Below, in pieces: positions 1 through 5,256 of a stretch of DNA of 5,655 nt. How positions within the stretch are numbered: position 1 is the stretch's first letter; each line of letters begins with the position of its first letter. The stretch spans positions 7,153-12,807 of the forward strand of contig JAHZAW010000016.1 in assembly GCA_019423725.1 (NCBI GenBank), read 5' to 3'. Below the pieces are notes generated by a model. It made no database searches. It was not told the origin of the DNA and saw nothing but the letters and a program-made list of their open reading frames with translations. Source of the stretch: Clostridiales bacterium (GTDB taxonomy: Bacteria; Bacillota; Clostridia; Lachnospirales; Anaerotignaceae). Position numbers and translations under genes: made by a program.

Positions 1-321
1 ATAGGTCTTTTTGCTGTTACAAGTGTTCAGCGCTGTATCGAATACGGCTACGGCGACAACGCATTTTTATGTGTGTTTATGTCAATGACCACCTGTATAG
101 GAGGAAGCATCATGCGTGATATCCTCTGCCAGAAGCTGCCTGCCGTTTTAAGACGAAGGATATATGCCCTTGCTACCATTGCCGGAGGAGCTACCTATTA
201 CTATACATTCAAGTACGGTGTAAATAGAGATATCTGCATGGTCTTAGGCGCCGGAATAACCATTGCCATAAGATTTTTTGCCACTAAATATAAATGGAAT
301 ATGCCAAGGATAGAAAGATAA
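1..321 (+). CDS. UPF0126/TRIC-family membrane protein, C-terminal part
   Basis: The reading frame is open from the first base to a TAA at 319-321, so this is the last 106 residues of a protein that starts outside the window. UPF0126 proteins are usually a little over 200 residues, so about half is present. The family hallmark GGSIMRDIL is followed by LPAVLRRRIYAL, which matches the conserved 'GGxxRDxL...P.VLR...YA' stretch of this fold (two repeats of three helices). The tail, RFFATKYKWNMPRIE, matches the family's usual 'R..A..y.W.lP' ending. Hydrophobic helices lie around ALATIAGGATYYY and ICMVLGAGITIAI. Members (E. coli YicG and relatives) are inner-membrane proteins related to TRIC cation channels, and some have been proposed as glycine transporters; the substrate here is unknown. 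An internal GTG at 73 could start a shorter ORF, but the upstream residues (GLFAVTSVQRCIEYGYG) already look like family sequence, so that start is unlikely. Confidence 0.88.
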   Translation: MGLFAVTSVQRCIEYGYGDNAFLCVFMSMTTCIGGSIMRDILCQKLPAVLRRRIYALATIAGGATYYYTFKYGVNRDICMVLGAGITIAIRFFATKYKWNMPRIER

Positions 322-340
322 ACACCATATTAATAATTTA

Positions 341-369
341 AGGGTCCCAAAGTTTTGTCATGGGACCCT
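341..369 (+). terminator. Hairpin after the UPF0126 gene, probable terminator
   Basis: Perfect 9-bp arms AGGGTCCCA (341-349) and TGGGACCCT (361-369) enclose an 11-nt loop, starting 20 bases after the UPF0126 stop. The following bases (GTATTTGATTATTT) are T-rich but not an uninterrupted T run, so termination may be incomplete and some read-through into the MerR gene is possible. The stem is strong and the position is right for a terminator. Confidence 0.7.
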
Positions 370-412
370 GTATTTGATTATTTAAAATTCAATTTTTTAG
401 AGGGATAATTCA

Positions 413-1225
413 ATGAAAGATCTTTTTACCATCGGAGAGACAGCCTCTCTATTTAAAGTGAATATAAGGACTCTCAGATACTATGATAAAATCGGACTTC
501 TTGTTCCCGAGCGTGTGGACCCCGATACTGGATACCGCTATTACTCCACCAAGCAGTTTGAGAGGCTGAATACGATCTTATATCTTAAGACCCTTAAAGT
601 TCCCCTTGAAAGGATATCCTTCTTTTTTAAGAGCAAAGACATCTCCGTTATGGAAGAACTGCTGAAAGAACAGAAATCCCGTATAAGGGAGCTCATTCTG
701 GAACTTGAAAAAGCCGAAAAAAAGATAGATTCCAGGATGGGCCAGATAAGATATGCAGTCGAATCCCCCATTAATGAGATAGAGCTGAAAACTATCCCGG
801 ACAGGAATGTCATATATCTCAAAAAGGATATGCCTGTAAGTGATGACCTGGAATATCCCATAAGAGAGCTGGAGAGCACCTGCTCATCCGTTCCGGGCAT
901 ATTCCTTGGTAAAGTGGGCGTCAGAGTATCCTGCGAAAACCTTCTGAAAAAAGATTTCGGCAGTTTTTCTGGTATTTTTATAACTGCTGAAAGCGGCGAA
1001 GACGTAAACTGCTCTACCCTTATACCCGGCGGTCTTTATGTCGTTATGCGTTTCACCGGCACCCACAGCCTTTCAGGTATTTACTATGTCAAAATGCTAG
1101 AATATATAGAAAAAAACAATTTGTCCGTTTCCGGTGATTCCCTGGAGATAACCCTTATTGACAGCGGCATGACCAATGATACGGAAAGCTTTGTCACAGA
1201 ACTTCAGATACCCGTAAAAAAATAA
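413..1225 (+). CDS. MerR-family transcriptional regulator with GyrI-like effector domain
   Basis: This is a 270-residue one-component regulator of the BmrR/BltR type. Residues 5-70 form the MerR winged helix: FTIGETASLFKV, then the signature IRTLRYYDKIGLL (18-30), then TGYRYYS (39-45) in the wing. Residues about 75-110 (MEELLKEQKSRIRELILELE and onward) are charged and heptad-like, the antiparallel coiled coil through which MerR proteins dimerise. Residues about 120-268 resemble a GyrI/SOUL-like ligand domain: LIPGGLYVVMRFTG, a LEYIEKNNLSVSGDSLEI stretch and the ending FVTELQIPVKK. In BmrR this domain binds hydrophobic cations with an acidic pocket residue; whether a glutamate such as that in DSLEITLID plays this part is inference. 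The ATG at 413 has an AGAGGG Shine-Dalgarno at 399-404 with 8-nt spacing and gives a full-length HTH. A MerR-type promoter directly follows the gene, so the DUF554 gene is the probable target. The effector is unknown. Confidence 0.93.
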   Translation: MKDLFTIGETASLFKVNIRTLRYYDKIGLLVPERVDPDTGYRYYSTKQFERLNTILYLKTLKVPLERISFFFKSKDISVMEELLKEQKSRIRELILELEKAEKKIDSRMGQIRYAVESPINEIELKTIPDRNVIYLKKDMPVSDDLEYPIRELESTCSSVPGIFLGKVGVRVSCENLLKKDFGSFSGIFITAESGEDVNCSTLIPGGLYVVMRFTGTHSLSGIYYVKMLEYIEKNNLSVSGDSLEITLIDSGMTNDTESFVTELQIPVKK

Positions 1226-1243
1226 AAATTTGATATTTCTCCA

Positions 1244-1274
1244 TTGACTCTCTACCTGGTAGAGAGTTTATTAT
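1244..1274 (+). promoter_or_regulatory. MerR-type promoter and operator for the DUF554 gene
   Basis: A -35 box TTGACT (1244-1249) and a -10 box TATTAT (1269-1274) are separated by 19 bp, the over-long spacing typical of MerR-activated promoters, which need DNA distortion by the regulator to work. The spacer carries a perfect dyad: ACTCTCTACC (1247-1256), a single central T, then GGTAGAGAGT (1258-1267). Its placement between the two boxes is that of BmrR/TipA-type operators. It sits 18 bases after the stop of the MerR gene and 38 bases before the DUF554 start. The match of spacing, dyad and neighbouring regulator makes this a strong call, though binding has not been shown. Confidence 0.88.
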
Positions 1275-1296
1275 TATCTAAACAACGTAACACTTT

Positions 1297-1305
1297 AAAG
1301 GAGTG
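1297..1305 (+). promoter_or_regulatory. Ribosome binding site fixing the TTG start of the DUF554 gene
   Basis: AAAGGAGTG, close to the anti-Shine-Dalgarno complement, ends 7 bases before TTG 1313. This is the ideal distance and justifies the non-ATG start, since the next in-frame ATG is well inside the conserved region. Confidence 0.8.
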
Positions 1306-1312
1306 AATTATT

Positions 1313-1990
1313 TTGACAGGAACCATAGTAAATACATGTACCATACTTGCCGGCAGTGTTTTAGGCAGTATTCTTAAAAAGGGAATAAAAGAAAAGTACC
1401 AGTCAGCCCTATATAACGCCATGGGTCTGGCCGCCCTTGGTATAGGCATAAACTCCATAACATCAAATATGCCAAACAGCCAGTACCCAGTGCTTTTTAT
1501 AGTGAGCCTTGCCCTGGGATCTCTGGTGGGGACGATACTTAATATAGACGGAAGATTCAAATCAAAGGCGGAATCCGCCGGCAAAGGAGAGCTTGCCAAG
1601 GGACTTTCAACGGGCATACTTATGTACTGCATCGGCTCCCTTTCCATTCTTGGACCAATACAAAGCGCCCTCTATGGAAACAATACATATCTTTTTACCA
1701 ATGCCACCCTTGACTTTGTAACATCGACTGTACTGGCATCCACCTATGGCATAGGCATGGCCCTTGCCGCTCCGGTACTCTTTATATGGCAGGGCTCCAT
1801 ATATCTGTGCGCCTCATTCCTCCAGGGATTTTTAAGCGATGCGCTAATGTCGGAAATATCAGTAATAGGAGGATTCCTCATAGCTGCCTCAGGATTTTCA
1901 ATACTTAACGTAAAGGATTTCAAAACCCTCAATATGCTTCCGAGTTTGTTAGTCCCTCCGATTTTTTTCATAATTTTAAGTTTTATCTGA
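1313..1990 (+). CDS. DUF554 (YqgA/YdfK-like) integral membrane protein
   Basis: This is a 225-residue polytopic membrane protein of the DUF554/COG1811 family, at the usual family length. The opening MTGTIVNTCTILAGSVLGSIL matches the family's glycine-rich first helix, which supports the TTG start with its strong ribosome binding site. Hydrophobic segments fall near residues 3-21, 32-50, 57-77, 94-115, 130-172 (probably two helices), 181-199 and 205-225. Family features include GLAALGIGI, the LDFVTSTVLASTYGIGMAL stretch, WQGSIYL and VIGGFLIAASGFSIL followed by an LPSLLVPP ending. The biochemical role is unknown. E. coli YqgA has been linked to biofilm formation, and transport has been guessed but not proven. 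The MerR-type promoter immediately upstream suggests ligand-induced expression, as for multidrug exporters. No clear terminator follows, so transcription may continue into the next gene. Confidence 0.92.
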   Translation: MTGTIVNTCTILAGSVLGSILKKGIKEKYQSALYNAMGLAALGIGINSITSNMPNSQYPVLFIVSLALGSLVGTILNIDGRFKSKAESAGKGELAKGLSTGILMYCIGSLSILGPIQSALYGNNTYLFTNATLDFVTSTVLASTYGIGMALAAPVLFIWQGSIYLCASFLQGFLSDALMSEISVIGGFLIAASGFSILNVKDFKTLNMLPSLLVPPIFFIILSFI

Positions 1991-2069
1991 AACTTTTTGA
2001 CACTTCCAAAAGTCTTAAGGGTGTAAAAAAAATTAACTTTTTAGACTTATAAACTATGGGTGTTAAAAA
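1991..2069 (+). repeat. Two diverged copies of an AACTTTTT...GGGTGT...AAAAA unit in the leader of the exported protein gene
   Basis: AACTTTTT occurs at 1991-1998 and 2035-2042. GGGTGT followed by an A run occurs at 2019-2030 and 2058-2069. The order of the two blocks is the same, but the distance between them differs (28 and 23 bases), so this is at best a diverged tandem duplication. The first unit contains a perfect -35-like TTGACA (1997-2002), with a poor -10 candidate TGTAAA (2022-2027) at 19 bp. No convincing promoter could be fixed for the next gene; it may lie here. Confidence 0.4.
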
Positions 2070-2085
2070 GCCGGAAAATACCGGC
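2070..2085 (+). promoter_or_regulatory. Small GC hairpin abutting the ribosome binding site
   Basis: GCCGG (2070-2074) and CCGGC (2081-2085) form a 5-bp stem with an AAAATA loop, ending one base before the AAAAGGAGG ribosome binding site (2087-2095). It leaves the site itself single-stranded. It may protect the transcript's 5' end or tune translation; it has no T run and is not a terminator. A role is inferred from position only. Confidence 0.35.
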
Positions 2086-2102
2086 CAAAAGGAGGACGTG
2101 TT

Positions 2103-3158
2103 ATGAAAAAAACATCAGCAGTTTTATTATCATGTGTAATGGCAGCTTCCATGGCTGTTCCCGCAATGGCAGACAGTGCCATAAAAGTAGTAGTGAATGG
2201 CAAGGAAGTCAGCTTTACAGACCAGACACCTGTTATTAAAAATGACAGGACCCTTGTTCCCTTAAGGGGAGTGCTCGAGACCATGGGCATCAAAGTAGAC
2301 TGGAACGCTGAGGACCAGAGTGTTACAGCTTCCCGCGGAAATGACAGTGCATATTTCAAAATAGGAAGTACAAGCCTTTCAACAAGCGAGGGTACATCGA
2401 CCCTTGATGTGGCTCCGGAGATCATCAATGACAGAACTATGATACCTCTGAGAGCAGTGGCCGAAGCCTTTGATGCTGACGTTAAATGGGACGATGCCAC
2501 AAAGACAGTGACAATAACTGACAGCGTTAAGGTAACAGCCGTTGATGAAGGCACAATCACAAAGGAAGGAAAAGCAGAAGACGGAAGTGTAATATATACA
2601 GTTGATATGAAATACCCCATCCTTAATGACAGCTGCAAAGCAGCCGGAAAAACAGCCATCAATGAGGCCGTTAAAAAGAGCGTTGAGGACGCCGTTAATG
2701 CAGAATTAGTAAATCTTGAAAAGTCAGCTAAAGAACTTTATGCTTCTAAGGATACCCTTGGAATGGAATTCAGACCTCTTGCCATATTTGGCACTTATAA
2801 GGTAACTGAACTTTCAGACAGCAGATATTCACTCTATGTGGATTTAAGCACAGATTACCTTGGAGCTCATCCAATGACATACCGTACAGGTTATACATTC
2901 GACCTTGCAACAGGTAATAAGCTTGCCCTCACTGACATCACAGGCAAGACAGCCGATGAGACAGCAGCCCTTGTAAAAGATGCTTTTACAAAGACTATCC
3001 AGGCTAATCCCGATGGATTCTTTGAAGATTCACTTAAAAACCTCGATGAGACATTGAAAAATGTTGTATTTTATGTAAAAGACGGCAAAACTATACTTGT
3101 TACTCCACTCTATTCCATCGCTCCCTATGCAGCAGGATTTATAGAAGTAACTCTCTAA
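2103..3158 (+). CDS. Exported protein with copper-amine-oxidase N-terminal domain and DUF4163/DUF3298 module
   Basis: This is a 351-residue secreted protein. Residues 1-23 are a signal peptide: KK, a hydrophobic core, then AMA before DS, a type I cleavage site with no lipobox and no cell-wall sorting signal at the C-terminus. Residues about 27-140 are a copper-amine-oxidase N-terminal (PF07833-like) domain with its internal repeat: NDRTLVPLRGVLE...VDWN (47-68) and NDRTMIPLRAVAE...VKWD (109-130). This domain is a non-catalytic module common on clostridial surface proteins, often thought to bind the wall or ligands. Residues about 150-235 resemble DUF4163. Residues about 255-351 match DUF3298 (RsiV/PdaC-like), with GAHPMTYRTGYTFDLATG (from about residue 256) and the ending IAPYAAGFIEVTL. 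RsiV uses this fold to bind lysozyme; a similar role here is only possible. The ATG has AAAAGGAGG 7 bases upstream. The protein probably acts at the cell surface, with function unknown. Confidence 0.9.
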   Translation: MKKTSAVLLSCVMAASMAVPAMADSAIKVVVNGKEVSFTDQTPVIKNDRTLVPLRGVLETMGIKVDWNAEDQSVTASRGNDSAYFKIGSTSLSTSEGTSTLDVAPEIINDRTMIPLRAVAEAFDADVKWDDATKTVTITDSVKVTAVDEGTITKEGKAEDGSVIYTVDMKYPILNDSCKAAGKTAINEAVKKSVEDAVNAELVNLEKSAKELYASKDTLGMEFRPLAIFGTYKVTELSDSRYSLYVDLSTDYLGAHPMTYRTGYTFDLATGNKLALTDITGKTADETAALVKDAFTKTIQANPDGFFEDSLKNLDETLKNVVFYVKDGKTILVTPLYSIAPYAAGFIEVTL

Positions 3159-3193
3159 TTGATATCTCCTTTTTAACTATATATAAATTTTAA

Positions 3194-3221
3194 AAGACCG
3201 GGCCAATTCTGACCCGGTCTT
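3194..3221. terminator. Bidirectional terminator between converging genes
   Basis: Perfect 9-bp arms AAGACCGGG (3194-3202) and CCCGGTCTT (3213-3221) surround a 10-nt loop. On the plus strand the stem is followed by ATTATATATTATT. On the minus strand it is followed by TTAAAATTTATAT, continuing from the TT of the arm. It lies between the TAA of the exported protein (3156-3158) and the TAA of the permease (3230-3232), so it can serve both transcripts. Confidence 0.85.
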
Positions 3222-3229
3222 ATTATATA

Positions 3230-4039
3230 TTATTCCAGATTAAGTTTCTTTGTAAGTATTATCTTTGTTAAAATAAAATATACTGCGCAAAGTATTACGT
3301 ATAACAGTATGAATCCCAGCATAACCAGATTAAATGACTGCACTTCTGAAAGATTTTCAAATATTCCCATATATACCATCTCTCCAAGCGGTCCACTGGC
3401 TGCTTCGACAAAAACAGCTAACAGCACATTATTTACTATTATGTTAAGACCTATATAGGCTCCTATGGCACAAAGCTTTTTATGTTTATCTGAAAGCTGT
3501 CCCACTGACATTGAAAGATATACACTGAGTATGAATGATACAAGTACAGCGGACCCAAGTATGACACATTCAAAAAGCGGGATCCAAAGCTGCTGTCTAT
3601 TGAGTTCTCTCAATACCTCTCCTGCATTGCTGAACATTATAGCGAAATCTGTTACACCCAAGAATATTATGGAGAATGCCAGAATACCAACGATGCAGCT
3701 TAAGATCACCCATACAAATATCACGATGAGTTTGCTCCATATAAGTTTTGAAACACTTACTGGAAGCGTAAACATCAGATAGCCTTCATTTGAAAGAAGA
3801 TTTTTATAAAATCTCATTATCATCATTATAAATGTGGCAACTATCACAGCAACTATCAGTGCAGAGAAAAGTACTGGAATGGCTCCAACAAGTATCGACA
3901 GCGATACGCTTCCGATATCTCCAAAATTAAGATCAAAAAATATCTTCTGCAAAAACGCTACCACTATCAGTGCTCCATAAAGGGGAAGGAATATCCTCCC
4001 TGTGGCTATAAATTCGTATTTCAATAACTTCTTTAACAT
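3230..4039 (-). CDS. ABC-2 type transporter permease
   Basis: This is a 269-residue polytopic membrane protein, the channel-forming partner of the ATPase encoded just upstream. Six hydrophobic segments can be placed near residues 14-34, 44-74, 102-128, 151-178, 188-210 and 238-262. The cytoplasmic stretch RFYKNLLSNEGYLMFTLPVS (76-95) is typical of clostridial ABC-2 permeases paired with YtrB-like ATPases, and the N-terminus MLKKLLKYEF is the usual short cytoplasmic lead. No large extracellular domain is present. The ATG at 4039 overlaps the end of the ATPase gene by 7 bases, and its GGGAGGTG ribosome binding site lies inside the ATPase coding sequence. The two are therefore probably translationally coupled and made in equal amounts. 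With one permease gene, the working complex is likely a homodimer plus two ATPases. The substrate is unknown; antibiotic, peptide or lipid export is the usual guess for such cassettes. Confidence 0.85.
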   Translation of the reverse strand: MLKKLLKYEFIATGRIFLPLYGALIVVAFLQKIFFDLNFGDIGSVSLSILVGAIPVLFSALIVAVIVATFIMMIMRFYKNLLSNEGYLMFTLPVSVSKLIWSKLIVIFVWVILSCIVGILAFSIIFLGVTDFAIMFSNAGEVLRELNRQQLWIPLFECVILGSAVLVSFILSVYLSMSVGQLSDKHKKLCAIGAYIGLNIIVNNVLLAVFVEAASGPLGEMVYMGIFENLSEVQSFNLVMLGFILLYVILCAVYFILTKIILTKKLNLE

Positions 4040-4734
4040 CTGAACACCTCCCTGAAATATCCGTCAACTGATTTGCCCTCTTTTTCTCTTATGTTATCCA
4101 CTGTATCGTGGAGGACTATATGTCCATTATTTATAAAAATGGCTTCATCAAGTACTTTTTCTATATCAGATATAAGGTGGGTCGATATGACAACACTGGC
4201 ATTGGGGTTATATGTCGTTATTATTGTATTAAGTATATAATCCCTGGCCGCGGGGTCTACTCCTCCAATGGGCTCATCCAGAAGATATAACTTTGCGCTC
4301 CTGCTCATTACAAGTATGAGCTGTACCTTTTCCTTTGTTCCCTTTGAAAGAGCTTTCAGCCTTTCCTCTCCATTTATATTAAGTTTCGAGAGCATATCCA
4401 TGGCCTTAGCTGCATCAAAGTTCTCATAAAAGTCCGAAAACATCCTTATGACATCCTTTACCTTCATCCAGTCCGGAAGATATGTCTTATCCGGAAGGTA
4501 GGATACCGCCAGTCTGCTCTTTTCTCCAACTGGATTGCCATCAACTATTATGTTCCCGCTGTTTGGAGTAAGCAGTCCATTAATAAGCTTGATGAGTGTC
4601 GTCTTTCCGCTGCCGTTTGGTCCAAGAAGTCCTACTATCCTTCCCGGCTCCAGCTTTATGCTAACATCATTAAGAGCTGACTTTTTGCCGTAGCTTTTAT
4701 TTATATTGTTTATTTCAAGTACATACTCACTCAT
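4033..4734 (-). CDS. ABC transporter ATP-binding protein (YtrB/BcrA-like)
   Basis: This 233-residue nucleotide-binding subunit powers the permease encoded next. Numbering from ATG 4734: Walker A GPNGSGKTT (38-46), signature LSKGT (129-133) in place of LSGGQ, Walker B LYLLDEP (149-155) with the catalytic Glu154, D-loop GGVD (157-160) and switch His186 in VVISTHL. The usual Q-loop glutamine is not seen; the region reads SYLPDKTYLP (78-87). ABC-2 exporters of this group often deviate here. The frame is open back to a TTG at 4773, but ATG 4734 is preferred. It has GGAAG 8 bases upstream, begins the normal family N-terminus (MSEYVLEINNINKSYG), and overlaps the regulator's stop by 8 bases in ATGAGTGA, a typical coupled junction. 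It forms one operon with the GntR regulator and the permease. Confidence 0.93.
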   Translation of the reverse strand: MSEYVLEINNINKSYGKKSALNDVSIKLEPGRIVGLLGPNGSGKTTLIKLINGLLTPNSGNIIVDGNPVGEKSRLAVSYLPDKTYLPDWMKVKDVIRMFSDFYENFDAAKAMDMLSKLNINGEERLKALSKGTKEKVQLILVMSRSAKLYLLDEPIGGVDPAARDYILNTIITTYNPNASVVISTHLISDIEKVLDEAIFINNGHIVLHDTVDNIREKEGKSVDGYFREVFRC

Positions 4735-5104
4735 TTCTTTCACTTCCTTCCACTGCTGTTTTAAATGCCTCAAGGGTCTGTTCGGGGGTGAAACCTAATT
4801 TTTTCATGCTTTCAATAAAATTATTGATGTTTTCGGCGGCTATCGCCTTTCTCACAGAATCAACCATGCTATTGTCCTCCGTTATAAATCTGCCACTTGT
4901 TCTCTTTGAATATACCAGACCTTCCTTCTCCAGATCAGCTAAAGCCCTCTGCATCGTATTGGGATTTACACCAGCCTCTTCTGCCAGGTCCCTTACCGAC
5001 GGAAGTTTATCTCCTGCCTTCCATTCCCCAGAAACTATTCCAAGTTTTATAAGCTCTATCAGTTGGGAATATATAGGTCTGTCCTCTTTAAAAGACCATA
5101 TCAT
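4727..5104 (-). CDS. GntR-family regulator, YtrA subfamily
   Basis: This is a 125-residue DNA-binding protein with the short architecture of the YtrA subfamily: one GntR winged helix and a brief C-terminal dimerisation tail, with no large effector domain. The opening RPIYSQLIELIKLGIVSGEW (9-28), then LPSVRDLAEEAGVNPNTMQRA (34-54) containing the recognition helix, then LEKEGLVYSKRTSGRFI (58-74) forming the wing, all match the family. Residues 75-125 should be two helices that dimerise. ATG 5104 has a perfect AAAGGAGG (5111-5118 on the minus strand) 6 bases upstream. It is first in the operon with the ATPase and permease. YtrA proteins normally repress their own ABC operon and are released by a signal such as cell-envelope antibiotics. 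The symmetric half-site array over the promoter fits autorepression. The inducer is unknown. Confidence 0.93.
   Translation of the reverse strand: MIWSFKEDRPIYSQLIELIKLGIVSGEWKAGDKLPSVRDLAEEAGVNPNTMQRALADLEKEGLVYSKRTSGRFITEDNSMVDSVRKAIAAENINNFIESMKKLGFTPEQTLEAFKTAVEGSERNE
4743..4751 (-). promoter_or_regulatory. Ribosome binding site for the ATPase start at 4734
   Basis: The minus strand reads GGAAGGAAG here. The proximal GGAAG ends 8 bases before ATG 4734, inside the last codons of the regulator gene. It supports the 233-residue ATPase over the longer TTG-started version. Confidence 0.65.
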
Positions 5105-5126
5105 ATTATTCCTCCTTTGAAATATT

Positions 5127-5179
5127 TTGTACTACTGTACTGTTGTATTAATTACTTAATACAATTATACAGTTTACAG
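5127..5179 (-). promoter_or_regulatory. Operator array for the GntR/YtrA regulator
   Basis: On the plus strand three 8-bp blocks run head to tail: TTGTACTA (5127-5134), CTGTACTG (5135-5142) and TTGTATTA (5143-5150). After a 6-bp centre (ATTACT) come inverted blocks: TAATACAA (5157-5164), TTATACAG (5165-5172) and TTTACAG (5173-5179, one base out of register). The inner pair is a perfect 8-bp inverted repeat. The array covers the -10 box and the predicted start site, as expected for repression of the operon by its own first gene product. Binding is inferred. Confidence 0.7.
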
Positions 5180-5191
5180 CCCATTTGTCAA
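5164..5191 (-). promoter_or_regulatory. Sigma-A type promoter of the GntR/ABC operon
   Basis: Reading the minus strand, TTGACA (5191-5186) and TATAAT (5169-5164) are both perfect consensus boxes with a 16-bp spacer. Transcription should start near 5157, giving a leader of about 50 bases before ATG 5104. Such a strong core promoter implies that control is by repression, in agreement with the overlapping operator. Confidence 0.85.
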
Positions 5192-5216
5192 TAACTTTTT
5201 TCTTAATTTAAAAAAA

Positions 5217-5239
5217 GCTCCGGACAAATTGTCCGGAGC
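5217..5239 (-). terminator. Intrinsic terminator of the SPFH gene
   Basis: GCTCCGGAC (5217-5225) and GTCCGGAGC (5231-5239) form a perfect 9-bp stem with a 5-nt loop. On the minus strand it is followed directly by seven T residues (complement of 5210-5216). It lies 17 bases past the SPFH stop codon and upstream of the GntR promoter, so it insulates the two same-strand units. Confidence 0.93.
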
Positions 5240-5256
5240 CTTTGATGCTCTCAGTT

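Noticed and set aside
355..384. Possible promoter TTGTCA...TATTTA for the MerR gene
   Set aside because: The -35 candidate lies within the hairpin loop and the -10 is weak, so it cannot be told apart from chance in AT-rich DNA.
541..1066. Minus-strand open frames (541-900 and 884-1066) opposite the MerR gene
   Set aside because: They lie wholly within a clearly conserved coding sequence on the other strand, and their translations show no recognisable domain.
2063..2662. A 199-codon minus-strand open frame opposite the exported protein gene
   Set aside because: The plus strand carries a signal peptide and conserved domains with a strong ribosome binding site. The reverse frame is a serine/valine/threonine-rich shadow.
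3465..3782. A plus-strand open frame of 105 codons opposite the permease
   Set aside because: The minus strand encodes a six-helix permease coupled to the ATPase; this frame has no ribosome binding site or recognisable domain.
4735..4773. A 13-residue N-terminal extension of the ABC ATPase starting at TTG 4773
   Set aside because: The extension has no clear ribosome binding site, does not resemble the family N-terminus, and would overlap the GntR gene by 47 bases. ATG 4734 has a good site and a typical 8-base overlap.
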